Positions 45,189 through 55,289 of a stretch of DNA of 64,000 nt are shown piece by piece (within the stretch, counting starts at the first letter, position 1; the number at the start of each line of letters is the position of its first letter). The stretch comes from Selenihalanaerobacter shriftii (GTDB taxonomy: Bacteria > Bacillota > Halanaerobiia > Halobacteroidales > Acetohalobiaceae). The stretch is taken from positions 62,001 to 126,000 of the forward strand of contig NZ_FUWM01000008.1 of assembly GCF_900167185.1 (NCBI RefSeq), read 5' to 3'. The position numbers were made by a program, and so were the translations under genes. Under the pieces are notes generated by a model. That model saw nothing but the letters and a program-made list of their open reading frames with translations. It did no database searches and was not told where the DNA came from.

Positions 45189-46625
45189 TTAAATTGTAAC
45201 CTCATTAGAATCATTAGCTTGATTTGATTTTTCTTCATTTTGACTTATTAAAAACCAAATTAAAGCTATAACAGCTACTAATACTCCTACAATTGTAGAT
45301 AATGATCCTTGAATTCCAAATCCTTCAGGAGCAATAATAATATATGAAATGGAAACTGCTGTCATGAAAGTAGCTGGTATAGTAGCAATCCAATGAAGTC
45401 TGCCATTTTGTTTTAAATATGCAGCACCTGCCCATAAAGCAACCATAGCTAAAGTCTGATTAGACCAAGCGAAATATCTCCAAATAACACTGAAGTCCAT
45501 TTGTGATAAGATAACTCCGATTGCAAATAGTGGAATAGCTAATTTAAATCTGTTACCTGTTTCAGTTTGACTTAAATCAAACATATCTGCCAATGTTAAT
45601 CTAGCACTACGAAAAGCAGTATCACCTGAACTAATAGGTAATGCTACAACTCCTAACATAGCTAAAACACCACCAAATACTCCTAACATATCATTACTGA
45701 TTATCTTTACAATACCTGCTGGACCTCCATTATTAGCCATGGCAGTCGCCAACCCTTCTGTTCCTCCTAAGAAAGTCATAGCCGCTGCTGCCCAGATTAG
45801 AGCAATTACACCTTCAGCAATCATAGCACCATAAAATACTTTACGACCATCTGTCTTTTCTTGATCTAAACAACTAGCCATTAATGGAGACTGAGTTGCG
45901 TGGAAACCACTGATTGCTCCACAAGCAATTGTTACAAATAACATCGGCCACATTGATAGGGAATCAGGATGCATATTAGTTAGAGTAATCTCTGGAATCT
46001 GATAATCTCCAAATACTAATCCTCCAGCAATTCCTGCTGCCATAATCAATAGTGAACCACCTAATATAGGATAAAATTTAGCAATAACTTTATCTACTGG
46101 TAAAATTGTAGCTAAGAAATAATAAAGAATAATAATTCCTAACCACATATTAAGATTTAATCCTGTCATACTAGCTAATAAACCTGCTGGCCCAGTCATA
46201 AATACTGTCCCAACCAAGATTAATAAAATAATTGAGAATACTCGCATAAATTTACGAGCACCTTCTCCTAAATATTCACCTGCAATTTCAGCAATACTTG
46301 CTCCATCATTCCGTACAGAAATCATACCTGATAAATAATCGTGAACCGCACCGGCAAAAATAGATCCAAATACGATCCAAAGAAAAGCTGCCGGGCCAAA
46401 TAAAGCTCCAGCTATTGCTCCAAATATTGGACCTAATCCGGCAATATTTAAAAGCTGAATCAAGAAAACTCTCGGCCAACTAAGCGGCATATAATCTACA
46501 CCATCTTCTTTAGTATGTGCTGGGGTTTCTCTAGTTTCATCACTTCCGAATACATTATCTACAAATGTACCATAAATCATATATCCTACAATTAATATAA
46601 TTAATGAACCAATAAATGATACCAT
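45189..46625 (-). CDS. cstA: CstA-family transporter (pyruvate/peptide)
   Basis: A 478-residue integral membrane protein. CstA signatures: the N-terminal VDYMPLSWPRVFLIQLLNIA then GLGPIFGAIAGALFGP; FHATQSPLMASCL; and the C-terminal SNQTLAM. Shorter than E. coli CstA (about 700), matching the short Firmicute form. CstA/BtsT members import pyruvate or peptides during starvation. It directly follows a LytTR/LytS pair, with its own promoter and possible LytTR sites. Confidence 0.93.
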   Translation of the reverse strand: MVSFIGSLIILIVGYMIYGTFVDNVFGSDETRETPAHTKEDGVDYMPLSWPRVFLIQLLNIAGLGPIFGAIAGALFGPAAFLWIVFGSIFAGAVHDYLSGMISVRNDGASIAEIAGEYLGEGARKFMRVFSIILLILVGTVFMTGPAGLLASMTGLNLNMWLGIIILYYFLATILPVDKVIAKFYPILGGSLLIMAAGIAGGLVFGDYQIPEITLTNMHPDSLSMWPMLFVTIACGAISGFHATQSPLMASCLDQEKTDGRKVFYGAMIAEGVIALIWAAAAMTFLGGTEGLATAMANNGGPAGIVKIISNDMLGVFGGVLAMLGVVALPISSGDTAFRSARLTLADMFDLSQTETGNRFKLAIPLFAIGVILSQMDFSVIWRYFAWSNQTLAMVALWAGAAYLKQNGRLHWIATIPATFMTAVSISYIIIAPEGFGIQGSLSTIVGVLVAVIALIWFLISQNEEKSNQANDSNEVTI

Positions 46626-46665
46626 TTTATTTCCCCTCCTATTTCTTATTCTTAATTCTAATGTT

Positions 46666-46752
46666 ATTATAATAAATTCAGAGGGGATCAGTAATATTTC
46701 TTCTTTAAACTACAATAATAGACACCTAAAATGCACTATATGAATCTAAACT
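46666..46752 (-). promoter_or_regulatory. cstA promoter with candidate LytTR direct repeats
   Basis: -35 TTACTG (46689-46694), 17-nt spacer, perfect -10 TATAAT (46666-46671). Upstream on the minus strand lie two similar heptamers, AGTTTAG (46746-46752) and ATTTTAG (46726-46732), 20 bp apart at about -70 and -90. This resembles the two-repeat sites of LytTR regulators. The promoter is fairly clear; the repeats are inference. Confidence 0.5.
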
Positions 46753-46787
46753 GAAAAAAATATAATTACATTGTTCTACAAGAATAC

Positions 46788-47561
46788 CTATAAATTCATT
46801 ATTTCTTTTAACTCTTTAACTTTCATTCTACTAACTGGAATCTCTAACTTTGATATATCATTCATAATTAATCTATATTTACCTTTAAACCAAGGTATAA
46901 TCTCCTCAACTTCTTCTAAATTAGCTAAATAACTACGATGGACCCGAAAAAATTTAGGATTCGGCAATCTCTCTTCTAAATCTGATAAGTTAGCATCTGT
47001 TCTATATTCATCATCATTAGTTTTAACACAGATATCTTTATTTTTAGTATAAGCAGCTATTATCTCGTCTTGATCTAATAACTTAATTCTACCTTTCTTA
47101 GAGTGGACTGGAATCTTTATTATTGAATTCTCTGAAGCTTCAACTGTGGCTATTAGTTGGCCTAACCGTTGATTAATATCCTTTTTATTATTATTCCCTT
47201 GTCTTTTGAGAACTCTCTCCATCGTTCTCTTAAATCTGTCCTTAGTAAAAGGTTTTAATAAATAATCAATAGCATTTAATTCAAAAGCTTTAATTGCATA
47301 CTCATCATAAGCAGTTGTAAAAATAATTAACGGCTGCCAATCCCATTCTAGTATATCTTCAGCAACTTCAATTCCTGTTTTAACTGGCATTTGAATATCT
47401 AAAAAGACTAAATCCGGTCTTTGCTCCTTACTAATTCCTAATGCCTCTTCTCCATCTTGAGCTTCTGCAATTATATCTATTTCTTCAAAATCAGATAACA
47501 GAAACTTTAATTCATCTCTAGCCGGTGCTTCATCATCTACTATTACTGCTCTCAAACCCAT
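46788..47561 (-). CDS. LytTR-type response regulator
   Basis: 257 residues. The receiver domain has the acidic pair Asp9-Asp10 and phospho-acceptor Asp55 (LVFLDIQMPV). A C-terminal LytTR DNA-binding domain follows (FFRVHRSYLANLEEVEEIIP; GKYRLIMND). It is encoded 12 nt after the sensor kinase and just before cstA, like BtsR/YpdB systems that activate pyruvate transporters when extracellular pyruvate appears. cstA is therefore the likely target. Confidence 0.95.
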   Translation of the reverse strand: MGLRAVIVDDEAPARDELKFLLSDFEEIDIIAEAQDGEEALGISKEQRPDLVFLDIQMPVKTGIEVAEDILEWDWQPLIIFTTAYDEYAIKAFELNAIDYLLKPFTKDRFKRTMERVLKRQGNNNKKDINQRLGQLIATVEASENSIIKIPVHSKKGRIKLLDQDEIIAAYTKNKDICVKTNDDEYRTDANLSDLEERLPNPKFFRVHRSYLANLEEVEEIIPWFKGKYRLIMNDISKLEIPVSRMKVKELKEIMNL

Positions 47562-47573
47562 TCAACCTACCTC

Positions 47574-49253
47574 CTACTGTTTAGGAATCACTACAATCAC
47601 TTCAGTTCCAGTACCTAATTGGCTATCTAACTTTAAACCATAACCATCTCCATATATCTTTTCTAATCTAGCATTAACATTAGCTAACCCTATTCCTGTT
47701 CCATGTCCTTTTCCTTCTTCTAAAACTTCGGTTAATTCTGTAGAACCGATTCCAATCCCATTATCTTTAATCTTAATCTCTATTTCAGCACCTAAATCTT
47801 TAGCTATAATCTCAATCATACCACCACCAGATTTAGGAGAAATTCCATGCTGCACTGCATTTTCAACCAAAGGTTGTAGAATAAAACTAGGTAATTGTAA
47901 ATCTAATAATTCTTGACTAACCTCTCTACTAATTTGTAATTTTTCTCCAAATCTAGCTTTTTCTATACTAATATAGCTATTGATATAATCTAATTCTTCT
48001 TCTAAAGAAATTACTCTATTTCCTTCTTTTAAAGTCTTTCTAAATAAATATGATAATTTAATTAATAATTCTCTAGCCTTCAAAGGTTTAGTTCTACAGA
48101 ATGAAATAATGGTATTTAAAGCATTAAATAAGAAGTGAGGATGGATTTGAGCTTGTAAAGCCTTCAATTCAGCTTGAGTAGCTAGTTGAGCTTCTTTTTC
48201 TAAACGGGCAATTTTAATCTGTGTTGATAACAAATTAGCCACTCCAGTAGCTAACTCTATATCTACTTCATTAATACTATCCTCCACATTTTTATAAAAT
48301 TTTAATGTCCCTATTATCTCATTTTGAAACTGCATAGGTACCATAACTGCTGCTGCTAATTCGCAACCTTTTACTGGACATCCGATGTTTTCCCGATTTC
48401 TAGCTACTGAAACCTTCCCAGTCTCAATAGCTTTTTTAGTAGCTTGAGTTAATATCTTTTCACCAGGTTGATGATGATCTTCTGCTAACCCCTTGTGAGC
48501 TAATACTTCTGTTCGATCAGTTAGAGAAACTGCTTTAATATCGGTCATATTCAAAATTGTTTCTGCTGTTTTAGTTGCCGATTCATAATTAAGCCCTTCT
48601 CTCAAATGAGGAAGGGTTTTATTAGCAATATCTAAAGCTTTCTGTGATTGTAATGCTCTTACTTTTTCATCTTCTTCTTTAGTAGATTTTAAAATATTAA
48701 TAAAAATAGCAATACCCAAAGCATTATTTAGAAGCATAGGGAGAGTTATCACTTTAACTAATTTTTGAGCTGTAACAAAGGGATCACTCAATAATAAAAC
48801 ATAGCCCATCTCTATAGCCTCTACTACAATTCCCAGATAAAAGGCAAATTTAGCATCAATCTTATTAAAAGAACGATACTTTCGGACTAAACCACTAATT
48901 AAGCCAGAAGTACTTGTCCCCACAGCACAAGCAAAGGCAGTAAAACCTCCTAAGGTATACCGATGTATTCCACCGATTAACCCTGCTCCTAAACCAACTA
49001 AAGGACCACCTAATAGCCCTGCCACTACAGCACCGATAGCTCTAATATTAGCATAAGCATCAAAGATATAAACACCCATATATGTTCCTAAAGCTGATAA
49101 TCCCCCAAAAGTAATAACTAAAAATAACTTAATCTGAGGGCTAGACTGTTCGTATACTATCTTCTTAAATAACTCTGTTCGACTCAATAGATAAGCGAAA
49201 ACAGCCACTACCGACATATTCTGCAATAAAGTAATAAGTATCTTAAATACCAT
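47574..49253 (-). CDS. LytS/BtsS-type membrane sensor histidine kinase
   Basis: About 559 residues from the ATG at 49253, after AGGTGATG. The N-terminal 5TM-5TMR_LYT region (five to six helices, with GLLGGPLVGLGAGLIGGIHR) is followed by a GAF domain (about 220-355). The His_kinase domain has ALQAQIHPHFLFNALNTI, and an HATPase domain follows (PLVENAVQHGI; GIGIGSTEL; GTGIGLANV). It is expected to sense an extracellular signal, probably pyruvate by analogy with BtsS, and phosphorylate the next gene's product. Confidence 0.95.
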   Translation of the reverse strand: MVFKILITLLQNMSVVAVFAYLLSRTELFKKIVYEQSSPQIKLFLVITFGGLSALGTYMGVYIFDAYANIRAIGAVVAGLLGGPLVGLGAGLIGGIHRYTLGGFTAFACAVGTSTSGLISGLVRKYRSFNKIDAKFAFYLGIVVEAIEMGYVLLLSDPFVTAQKLVKVITLPMLLNNALGIAIFINILKSTKEEDEKVRALQSQKALDIANKTLPHLREGLNYESATKTAETILNMTDIKAVSLTDRTEVLAHKGLAEDHHQPGEKILTQATKKAIETGKVSVARNRENIGCPVKGCELAAAVMVPMQFQNEIIGTLKFYKNVEDSINEVDIELATGVANLLSTQIKIARLEKEAQLATQAELKALQAQIHPHFLFNALNTIISFCRTKPLKARELLIKLSYLFRKTLKEGNRVISLEEELDYINSYISIEKARFGEKLQISREVSQELLDLQLPSFILQPLVENAVQHGISPKSGGGMIEIIAKDLGAEIEIKIKDNGIGIGSTELTEVLEEGKGHGTGIGLANVNARLEKIYGDGYGLKLDSQLGTGTEVIVVIPKQ

Positions 49254-49269
49254 GACCACATCACCTACC

Positions 49270-49863
49270 TTACTCAAGTAATAATTTGATTTCCCCCATA
49301 ATCTTAGCTCCTACCTCTCTCATTTCTTTTTTATCCAATTTTTGGTCATAATATTCATCTAATGTAAAAGGTTTTCCAATCTTTACTTTCATTCTACTTT
49401 TGAATGGTTGATTAGTATTAGATAAACCCACTGGTAAGATAGGTGCTTTAAATCTTAAAGCAATCATTACAATCCCTAACTTGGCTCTCCTTAATTTGCC
49501 AGTCTTACTCCGTGTCCCTTCAGGAAAAACCCCAAGAACTTCACCGTTCTTCAAAATATTTAAAGCTTCTCTAATTGCATTACGGTCTGGTTTACCACGA
49601 TTAATTGGAATCATCCCCATATGATTTAGAATATCACCTAATACTGGCACTTCAAATAGCTCTTTTTTGGCTATATAATGAACTGGTCTAGTCAAAGAAC
49701 TACCTAAAACCGGGGGGTCCCAATTACTAATATGATTAGCTGCTACAATTACTGGACCATCTTCAGGAATATTCTCACGACCTTCTACATCCCAACCTGT
49801 TGCAAATCTAAAAAAAGTACTAAATATAAAATGTCCAAATTTATAGGTTAGGTTCCCATTCAT
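49270..49863 (-). CDS. plsC: 1-acylglycerol-3-phosphate acyltransferase
   Basis: About 197 residues. The HX4D catalytic box NHISNWDPP and the substrate motif FPEGTRSKTG are present, with IPINRGKPDRNAI between. It adds the second acyl chain to make phosphatidic acid. The start ATG overlaps the cmk stop in a TAATG, with AGGAGG about 10 nt upstream, so it is translationally coupled to cmk. Confidence 0.96.
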   Translation of the reverse strand: MNGNLTYKFGHFIFSTFFRFATGWDVEGRENIPEDGPVIVAANHISNWDPPVLGSSLTRPVHYIAKKELFEVPVLGDILNHMGMIPINRGKPDRNAIREALNILKNGEVLGVFPEGTRSKTGKLRRAKLGIVMIALRFKAPILPVGLSNTNQPFKSRMKVKIGKPFTLDEYYDQKLDKKEMREVGAKIMGEIKLLLE

Positions 49864-50537
49864 TAGTATGATTCCTCCTGACAAAATTTTAATATACGTT
49901 TTATAACCTCTTTAATTGTTAAAATTGTTGAATCTAACTCAATAGCATCTTCCGCCATCTTTAACGGGGCTACTTTCCGCTCTCTATCCAACTTATCTCG
50001 TCGAGAAATTTCTGATTTTAAATCTTCAAAATTAACATCTTTCCCTTTGCTTTTTAACTCATCGTATCGTCTTTGGGTTCGCTCTTCTACTGTAGCAGTT
50101 AAGAAAATCTTAATATCAGCATCTGGTAAGACTACTGTTCCTATATCCCGACCATCCATTACTACTCCTTGATTTTGAGCCATCTTTCGCTGTAATTTAA
50201 CTAATTGCCTTCTAACTGCCGGTACTTTAGCTACTAACGAAACATTATTAGTAACTTCTTTACTTCTAATTTCTTTACTTACATCTTTACCATCTAATAA
50301 AATTCTGTCTTCTCCATGAACTTTTTTAAATTTAATTTCAGTATTCTTAGCCAATTTAGATAATTCCTGACTGGAATCTAAATTACTCTTTAAATCCAAA
50401 GCCTTTAAAGTTAAAGCCCGATACATAGCACCGGTGTCTATGTATATATTATTTAACTTATCAGCTAGCATTTTAGCCACAGTACTCTTTCCTGCCCCTG
50501 CTGGACCATCAATAGCAATTACTAAATTCGATTTCAT
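49863..50537 (-). CDS. cmk: Cytidylate kinase
   Basis: 224 residues. P-loop GPAGAGKSTVAKML at the N-terminus, then YIDTGAMYRALTLKAL, MDGRDIGTVVLPDADIKIFL, and RRDKLDRERKVAPL. Phosphorylates CMP and dCMP. The aroA-cmk-plsC-ispH order is a common Clostridial arrangement; here lytSR-cstA separates plsC from ispH. A 118-nt gap divides cmk from aroA. Confidence 0.97.
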   Translation of the reverse strand: MKSNLVIAIDGPAGAGKSTVAKMLADKLNNIYIDTGAMYRALTLKALDLKSNLDSSQELSKLAKNTEIKFKKVHGEDRILLDGKDVSKEIRSKEVTNNVSLVAKVPAVRRQLVKLQRKMAQNQGVVMDGRDIGTVVLPDADIKIFLTATVEERTQRRYDELKSKGKDVNFEDLKSEISRRDKLDRERKVAPLKMAEDAIELDSTILTIKEVIKRILKFCQEESY

Positions 50538-50655
50538 TATTATCCATTCCCTTCATCACTATTCTATCTGCTTATCCAATAATTAATTCGTGAAAGAGCA
50601 CTAGACTCCTGCTTATTCTTCATAAAAAGACATCTTTCAATAAACAAAGATCTTA

Positions 50656-51939
50656 TTATATCTCATCAATTAAATCGATAAAATTAGGAAAGGATGTTTT
50701 AATACAATCTGTATTAGTAATTACTATATCTTCTTTAGCAATTAAACCAGCTACAGCTAATGACATAGCTATTCTATGATCGCCATAACTTTGACATTGT
50801 ACTCCTCCTTGAATTGATTGAGGACCTTCAATTATCATGCCATCTTCTTTTTCTTCTACTTCTATACCTAATTTCTTTAATTCTGTTACCATAGCTGAAA
50901 TTCGGTCTGTTTCTTTAACTCTTAATTCAGCAGCATCTTTGATTACAGTTCTTCCTTCAGCTTGAGTAGCTGCCACAGCTAAAATAGGAATTTCATCAAT
51001 TAGTTTAGGAATTACTTCTCCTCCAATCGTTGTTGCTTTTAAATCACTACTCTTTACTTTAATATCTGCTATAGGTTCTTTATTCTCTAATCTTTCATCT
51101 AACAACTCATAATCTGCTTCCATTTCATCTAAAACCTCTAAAATACCAGCCCTAGTAGGATTTAAACCTACATTTTCTAAAACTAATTCAGAATCTTGAT
51201 TAATTAAAGCAGCAACTAAGAAAAAGGCAGCAGACGATATATCACTAGGCACTGTAATCTTTTTCCCTTTTAAAGCTGGTCTGCCTTTAACACTAACTTG
51301 TAATCCAGAAACCTCTACTTCTGCACCAAAATATTCTAACATTCTTTCAGTATGATCTCTAGATTTTTCTGGTTCATTTACTATTGTAGCGCCGTCTGCT
51401 TGTAATCCAGCTAATAAAATACAGGACTTTACTTGAGCACTGGCAACTGGTGAGTCATACTCTAAATTAGTTAATTCTTGACCACGTACTGTTAATGGAG
51501 CTAAATTACCATTATCACGTCCATAAATTTCAGCTCCCATCTCTTTTAAAGGATCCGTAACTCTAGCCATTGGCCGTTGTGATAGAGATTCATCACCGGT
51601 AATAACCGAATAAAAATCTTGACCTGATAAAATCCCTAACATTAAACGCATAGAGGTTCCAGAATTACCTACATCTAAAATTGATTCTGGTTCCTGTAAT
51701 CCATTTAAGCCTACTCCATGGATTACCATTTCTTCAGAACCTAATCCTTCAATCTTAACTCCCATATTTTGAAATGCTTTAGCTGTATTTAAGCAGTCTT
51801 CACCTGTTAAAAAGCCACTTACTTCTGTCTTTCCAGCAGCTAAAGAACCAATCATTACTGAGCGATGGGAGATTGATTTATCTCCTGGCATTTTTATATT
51901 TCCTCTTAAACTACTCTTAGGTTGAACTTTTAAATCCAT
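50656..51939 (-). CDS. aroA: 5-enolpyruvylshikimate-3-phosphate synthase
   Basis: About 427 residues from the ATG at 51939 (AAGGAG 9 nt upstream). Motifs: MPGDKSISHRSVMIGSLAAG, LDVGNSGTSMRLMLGIL, and the C-terminal DGMIIEGPQSIQGG then CQSYGDHRIAMSLAVAGLI. Catalyses step six of the shikimate pathway. The GNSGTSMR loop (GN-G-T-R in most) has Ser in the second position, as in many class II-like Firmicute enzymes. Last gene of the aromatic operon. Confidence 0.96.
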   Translation of the reverse strand: MDLKVQPKSSLRGNIKMPGDKSISHRSVMIGSLAAGKTEVSGFLTGEDCLNTAKAFQNMGVKIEGLGSEEMVIHGVGLNGLQEPESILDVGNSGTSMRLMLGILSGQDFYSVITGDESLSQRPMARVTDPLKEMGAEIYGRDNGNLAPLTVRGQELTNLEYDSPVASAQVKSCILLAGLQADGATIVNEPEKSRDHTERMLEYFGAEVEVSGLQVSVKGRPALKGKKITVPSDISSAAFFLVAALINQDSELVLENVGLNPTRAGILEVLDEMEADYELLDERLENKEPIADIKVKSSDLKATTIGGEVIPKLIDEIPILAVAATQAEGRTVIKDAAELRVKETDRISAMVTELKKLGIEVEEKEDGMIIEGPQSIQGGVQCQSYGDHRIAMSLAVAGLIAKEDIVITNTDCIKTSFPNFIDLIDEI

Positions 51940-51957
51940 AATTCTCAACTCCTTATA

Positions 51958-53082
51958 CTACTTAGTCTGTAACTTATATCCTTTTTTAATTAGTATATTC
52001 TTAGCTTCTTCCAATTCTTCGGCAGTAGAAAATACTAAACGTAAAGCTCCACCTTCTTCTCTAACTCTTAAGATACCAATATCAACAATATTAATTCCTG
52101 CTTTTCCTAAAGAAGAAGTTACTTCTCCAATAGCATTCGGGTGATCTGAAATATTAATTACTGCTTCATGGACTGGAGAAATTAATCCTCGTTTTTTCTT
52201 TGGAATTTCTTCTCTTAAACTTTGAATCCGATTAAACTTATTATATAATCCTTGAGAATCAGCATCTGCAAGTAACGAATCAAATTCTGCTAATCTATCT
52301 TTAAAAAGACTAATCATCTCCCTAATAAAATTAGAATTACTTAAACAGACATCTGTCCACATAATAGGATCACCACTGGCAATTCTAGTTGTATCTCTAA
52401 ATCCACCAGCGGTTAATGAAAAGACCCTTTCATCTTCTTGAGCTACTTTTCCTACAGCATCAACTAAGGTACAAGCCATAATATGTGGGAGATGACTTGC
52501 GGCTGCTACTATTTGGTCATGTTTTTTGGGAGACATAAAGAGTAATTTAGCACCTATTTTTTCTAATAATTCCACTAATAAATTAAATTTACCATTGCCA
52601 TCCTGTAGTGGAGTTAAGACATAAATAGCATTCTCAAAAAGATAAGCATCAGCCCCTTTAGGACCACTAATTTCTGAACCAGTCATAGGATGACCTGGTA
52701 TATATATTATATCTTCTCTTAATTGACCTTTAATTTTATTAATTACTTTTCTCTTAGTACTACCAACATCAGTAATAATAACCCCTGATTTTAATTGTTC
52801 CTGAATATCCTGAACTAACTTAGAAATTACTCCTACTGGTGTGGCTAAGACTACTAAATCTAATTTTTTGAGCATTTTATTCTCTTTACTATTTGAATTT
52901 TCTCCCTCTTCAATAGATAATTCATTATCAATTGCACCTATTTCTAAAGCAGTTTCTATATGTTGATTATCTTTATCATAACCTAATACTTCAGTAACTT
53001 CTGTAAAACGTTTTAAAGCTAGACCTAATGAGCTACCTAATAAGCCTACTCCAATTATCCCTACTCTTTTTATCCTCTCCAT
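51958..53082 (-). CDS. tyrA: Prephenate dehydrogenase with ACT domain
   Basis: About 374 residues from the ATG at 53082 (GGGAG 8 nt upstream). The N-terminal NAD site is GIIGVGLLGSSLGLALKR; DVGSTKRKVI, PGHPMTGSEISGPKGAD and AAASHLPHIMACTL follow. A C-terminal ACT domain (about 300-374, ISDHPNAIGEVTSSLGKAGI) is expected to sense tyrosine. It converts prephenate to 4-hydroxyphenylpyruvate. Confidence 0.96.
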   Translation of the reverse strand: MERIKRVGIIGVGLLGSSLGLALKRFTEVTEVLGYDKDNQHIETALEIGAIDNELSIEEGENSNSKENKMLKKLDLVVLATPVGVISKLVQDIQEQLKSGVIITDVGSTKRKVINKIKGQLREDIIYIPGHPMTGSEISGPKGADAYLFENAIYVLTPLQDGNGKFNLLVELLEKIGAKLLFMSPKKHDQIVAAASHLPHIMACTLVDAVGKVAQEDERVFSLTAGGFRDTTRIASGDPIMWTDVCLSNSNFIREMISLFKDRLAEFDSLLADADSQGLYNKFNRIQSLREEIPKKKRGLISPVHEAVINISDHPNAIGEVTSSLGKAGINIVDIGILRVREEGGALRLVFSTAEELEEAKNILIKKGYKLQTK

Positions 53083-53117
53083 ATCTTCAACTCCCACGCT
53101 CACTTCTATACTAATCT

Positions 53118-54131
53118 TTAAATCTGTTTCCCAACAGCATCTGCAATCGGTTTAAGTTCATTTATTAGTTTAGCAAAATTAGTTGGAGTTAAAGATTGAG
53201 GGCCATCACATAATGCTGTAGCTGGATCTGGATGTACTTCAGTCATTATACCATCTGCTCCTGCCGCTAAAGCAGCTTTAGCTACTGCATTTACTAAGCT
53301 CCATTTTCCAGTACCATGACTTGGATCCACAATAATTGGTAGATGACTTAATTCTTTAATTACCGGTATAGTAGAAATATCTACAGTATTCCTAGTATAA
53401 TTTACGAAAGTTCTGATTCCTCGCTCACAAAGAATAACATCATAGTTTCCTCCAGCCATAATATACTCTGCTGCCATTAATAATTCTTTATACGTAGCAG
53501 TCATTGCTCTCTTTAAAAGTACTGGCTTGTCCTGTTTGCCTAGTTCCTTTAATAAAGGATAATTCTGCATATTCCGAGCTCCAACTTGGAATATATCCGC
53601 ATATTTACCTACAACTTCTACACTACGAGTATCCATAACTTCTGTAACTATCTTTAAACCTGTTCTCTCCCTAGCCTCTGCTAACATTTTTAATCCTTCT
53701 TCTGCTAATCCTTGAAAACTATAAGGAGATGTCCGCGGTTTAAATGCACCTCCACGTAAAATTTTAGCTCCTTTATCTTTAACTATTTCAGCTGATTCAA
53801 ATAATTGTTCCTTACTTTCAACTGCACAAGGTCCTGCCATTACTGTAAAAGAATCTCCACCTATTTTAACTCCATCTATATCAATAACTGTAGGTTCGTC
53901 TCTAAATTGTTTACCAGATAATTTATAAGGTTTAGTAATTTCAACCATCTTCTCTATTCCTCTTAAAGATGCTATTGATTTCATCAATTCAGCCTTCTGT
54001 TTTCCTATTACACCAATAATCGTCTTAATTTCGCCTGTAGATAGATGTACTTTAAATCCTAGTTCTTCTACTCGATTAACTACATTATCAATTTGATTCT
54101 TTGTCGCATTATCTTCCATTACTATTATCAC
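53118..54131 (-). CDS. aroF: DAHP synthase (3-deoxy-7-phosphoheptulonate synthase)
   Basis: 337 residues. An N-terminal ferredoxin-like regulatory domain ([20 protein letters not shown]; about 1-70) and a KDPGal-type barrel follow, with [33 protein letters not shown] and [10 protein letters not shown]. Condenses PEP and erythrose 4-phosphate, the entry step of the shikimate pathway. GTG start about 8 nt after AGGAGGG. Confidence 0.97.
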   Translation of the reverse strand: MIIVMEDNATKNQIDNVVNRVEELGFKVHLSTGEIKTIIGVIGKQKAELMKSIASLRGIEKMVEITKPYKLSGKQFRDEPTVIDIDGVKIGGDSFTVMAGPCAVESKEQLFESAEIVKDKGAKILRGGAFKPRTSPYSFQGLAEEGLKMLAEARERTGLKIVTEVMDTRSVEVVGKYADIFQVGARNMQNYPLLKELGKQDKPVLLKRAMTATYKELLMAAEYIMAGGNYDVILCERGIRTFVNYTRNTVDISTIPVIKELSHLPIIVDPSHGTGKWSLVNAVAKAALAAGADGIMTEVHPDPATALCDGPQSLTPTNFAKLINELKPIADAVGKQI

Positions 54132-54187
54132 ATCAATACCCTCCTAGTATAATATAATTAAAAAATTACCACTTGACATTTATATGA

Positions 54188-55267
54188 TTAAGTTAGTACT
54201 TTCTCTAAATTATTAATGAATTGCTGATTCTGCTCTTCAGTACCGATAGTTACTCTAATCATAGTCTCATAACCAAACGCCTGTGCATTTCTGATAATTA
54301 CTCCTCGCTGTAATATTTTATCAGAAATTTCTCCAGCATCTTCTTTAACATCAACTAGAATAAAGTTAGTTTCAGTAGTTACATAATCTAGATTTAATCT
54401 TTCAAATTCCTGATATAGATATTCTTTTCCCTTAGCATTCACTTCTCTACTCTTATTTAAATGTGTTTCATCTTCTAGTGCTGCTACTGCTGCTCTTTGT
54501 GCTATTAAGTTTACATTAAAGGGATGTCTCACGCGATCCATATAACCAATTAATTCTTTATTAGCAATTCCATAACCAATTCTAAGTCCTGCTAAACCAT
54601 AAGCCTTAGAAAAAGTCCGTAGAATAATTAGATTATCATAATCATTCAAATAATTAATTGTTTCAGGATATTCATCTACCGTAACATATTCATTATAAGC
54701 TTCATCCATAATCACTATTATATCCTCTGGTACTTTAGCTAAAAATTCCTTAACTTCTTTTTCTGGTACTACAGTACCTGTTGGGTTATTAGGATTACAA
54801 ACAAAGATCATCTTAGTATTCTCATTAATGGCATCTAAAAGTGCTGGTAAGTCGTAAGTATAGTTATCTAGGGGAACGGATATTAATTCTCCTCCCATGA
54901 CATTAGTTACAAATTCATATTGACTAAAGGAAGGCTCAGCCATAAGTACTTCATCTTCAGGATTAACAAAGGCTTCTGCTATTAAACTTAATAATCCATC
55001 TGAGCCATTACCAAAAATAAGCTGATCTTCTTTTACTGCTAACTTTTCACTTAAAGCTTTTCGCAAAGAATGACAGTTCCCATCAGGATAGATATGCACA
55101 CTCTTTGCTGTCTCTTGCATAACTTCAATAGCTTTATCAGACGGTCCAATTGGATTTTCATTAGATGCTAATTTAATTACATCATCTAGCCCTAACTCTC
55201 TTTTAACTTCCTCAATAGGCTTTCCTGGTACATAAGGTTTAATATCTAAAATCGCTTCTCTAATCAT
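54188..55267 (-). CDS. hisC: Histidinol-phosphate/aromatic aminotransferase
   Basis: About 359 residues from the ATG at 55267 (AGGAGG 9 nt upstream). Fold-type I PLP enzyme: VIKLASNENPIGPSDKAIEV, VCNPNNPTGTV, the PLP-lysine segment RTFSKAYGLAGLRIGY, and the C-terminal FGYETMIRVTIGT. Placed inside the aromatic operon and away from other his genes, so it probably transaminates 4-hydroxyphenylpyruvate or phenylpyruvate as well as, or instead of, histidinol phosphate. Confidence 0.94.
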   Translation of the reverse strand: MIREAILDIKPYVPGKPIEEVKRELGLDDVIKLASNENPIGPSDKAIEVMQETAKSVHIYPDGNCHSLRKALSEKLAVKEDQLIFGNGSDGLLSLIAEAFVNPEDEVLMAEPSFSQYEFVTNVMGGELISVPLDNYTYDLPALLDAINENTKMIFVCNPNNPTGTVVPEKEVKEFLAKVPEDIIVIMDEAYNEYVTVDEYPETINYLNDYDNLIILRTFSKAYGLAGLRIGYGIANKELIGYMDRVRHPFNVNLIAQRAAVAALEDETHLNKSREVNAKGKEYLYQEFERLNLDYVTTETNFILVDVKEDAGEISDKILQRGVIIRNAQAFGYETMIRVTIGTEEQNQQFINNLEKVLT

Positions 55268-55289
55268 CTCACTTCTCCTCCTCAACTAA

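Noticed and set aside
50623-50654. Terminator between aroA and cmk
   Set aside because: Only a poorly paired hairpin with bulges near a short T-run; cannot separate it from chance in AT-rich DNA.
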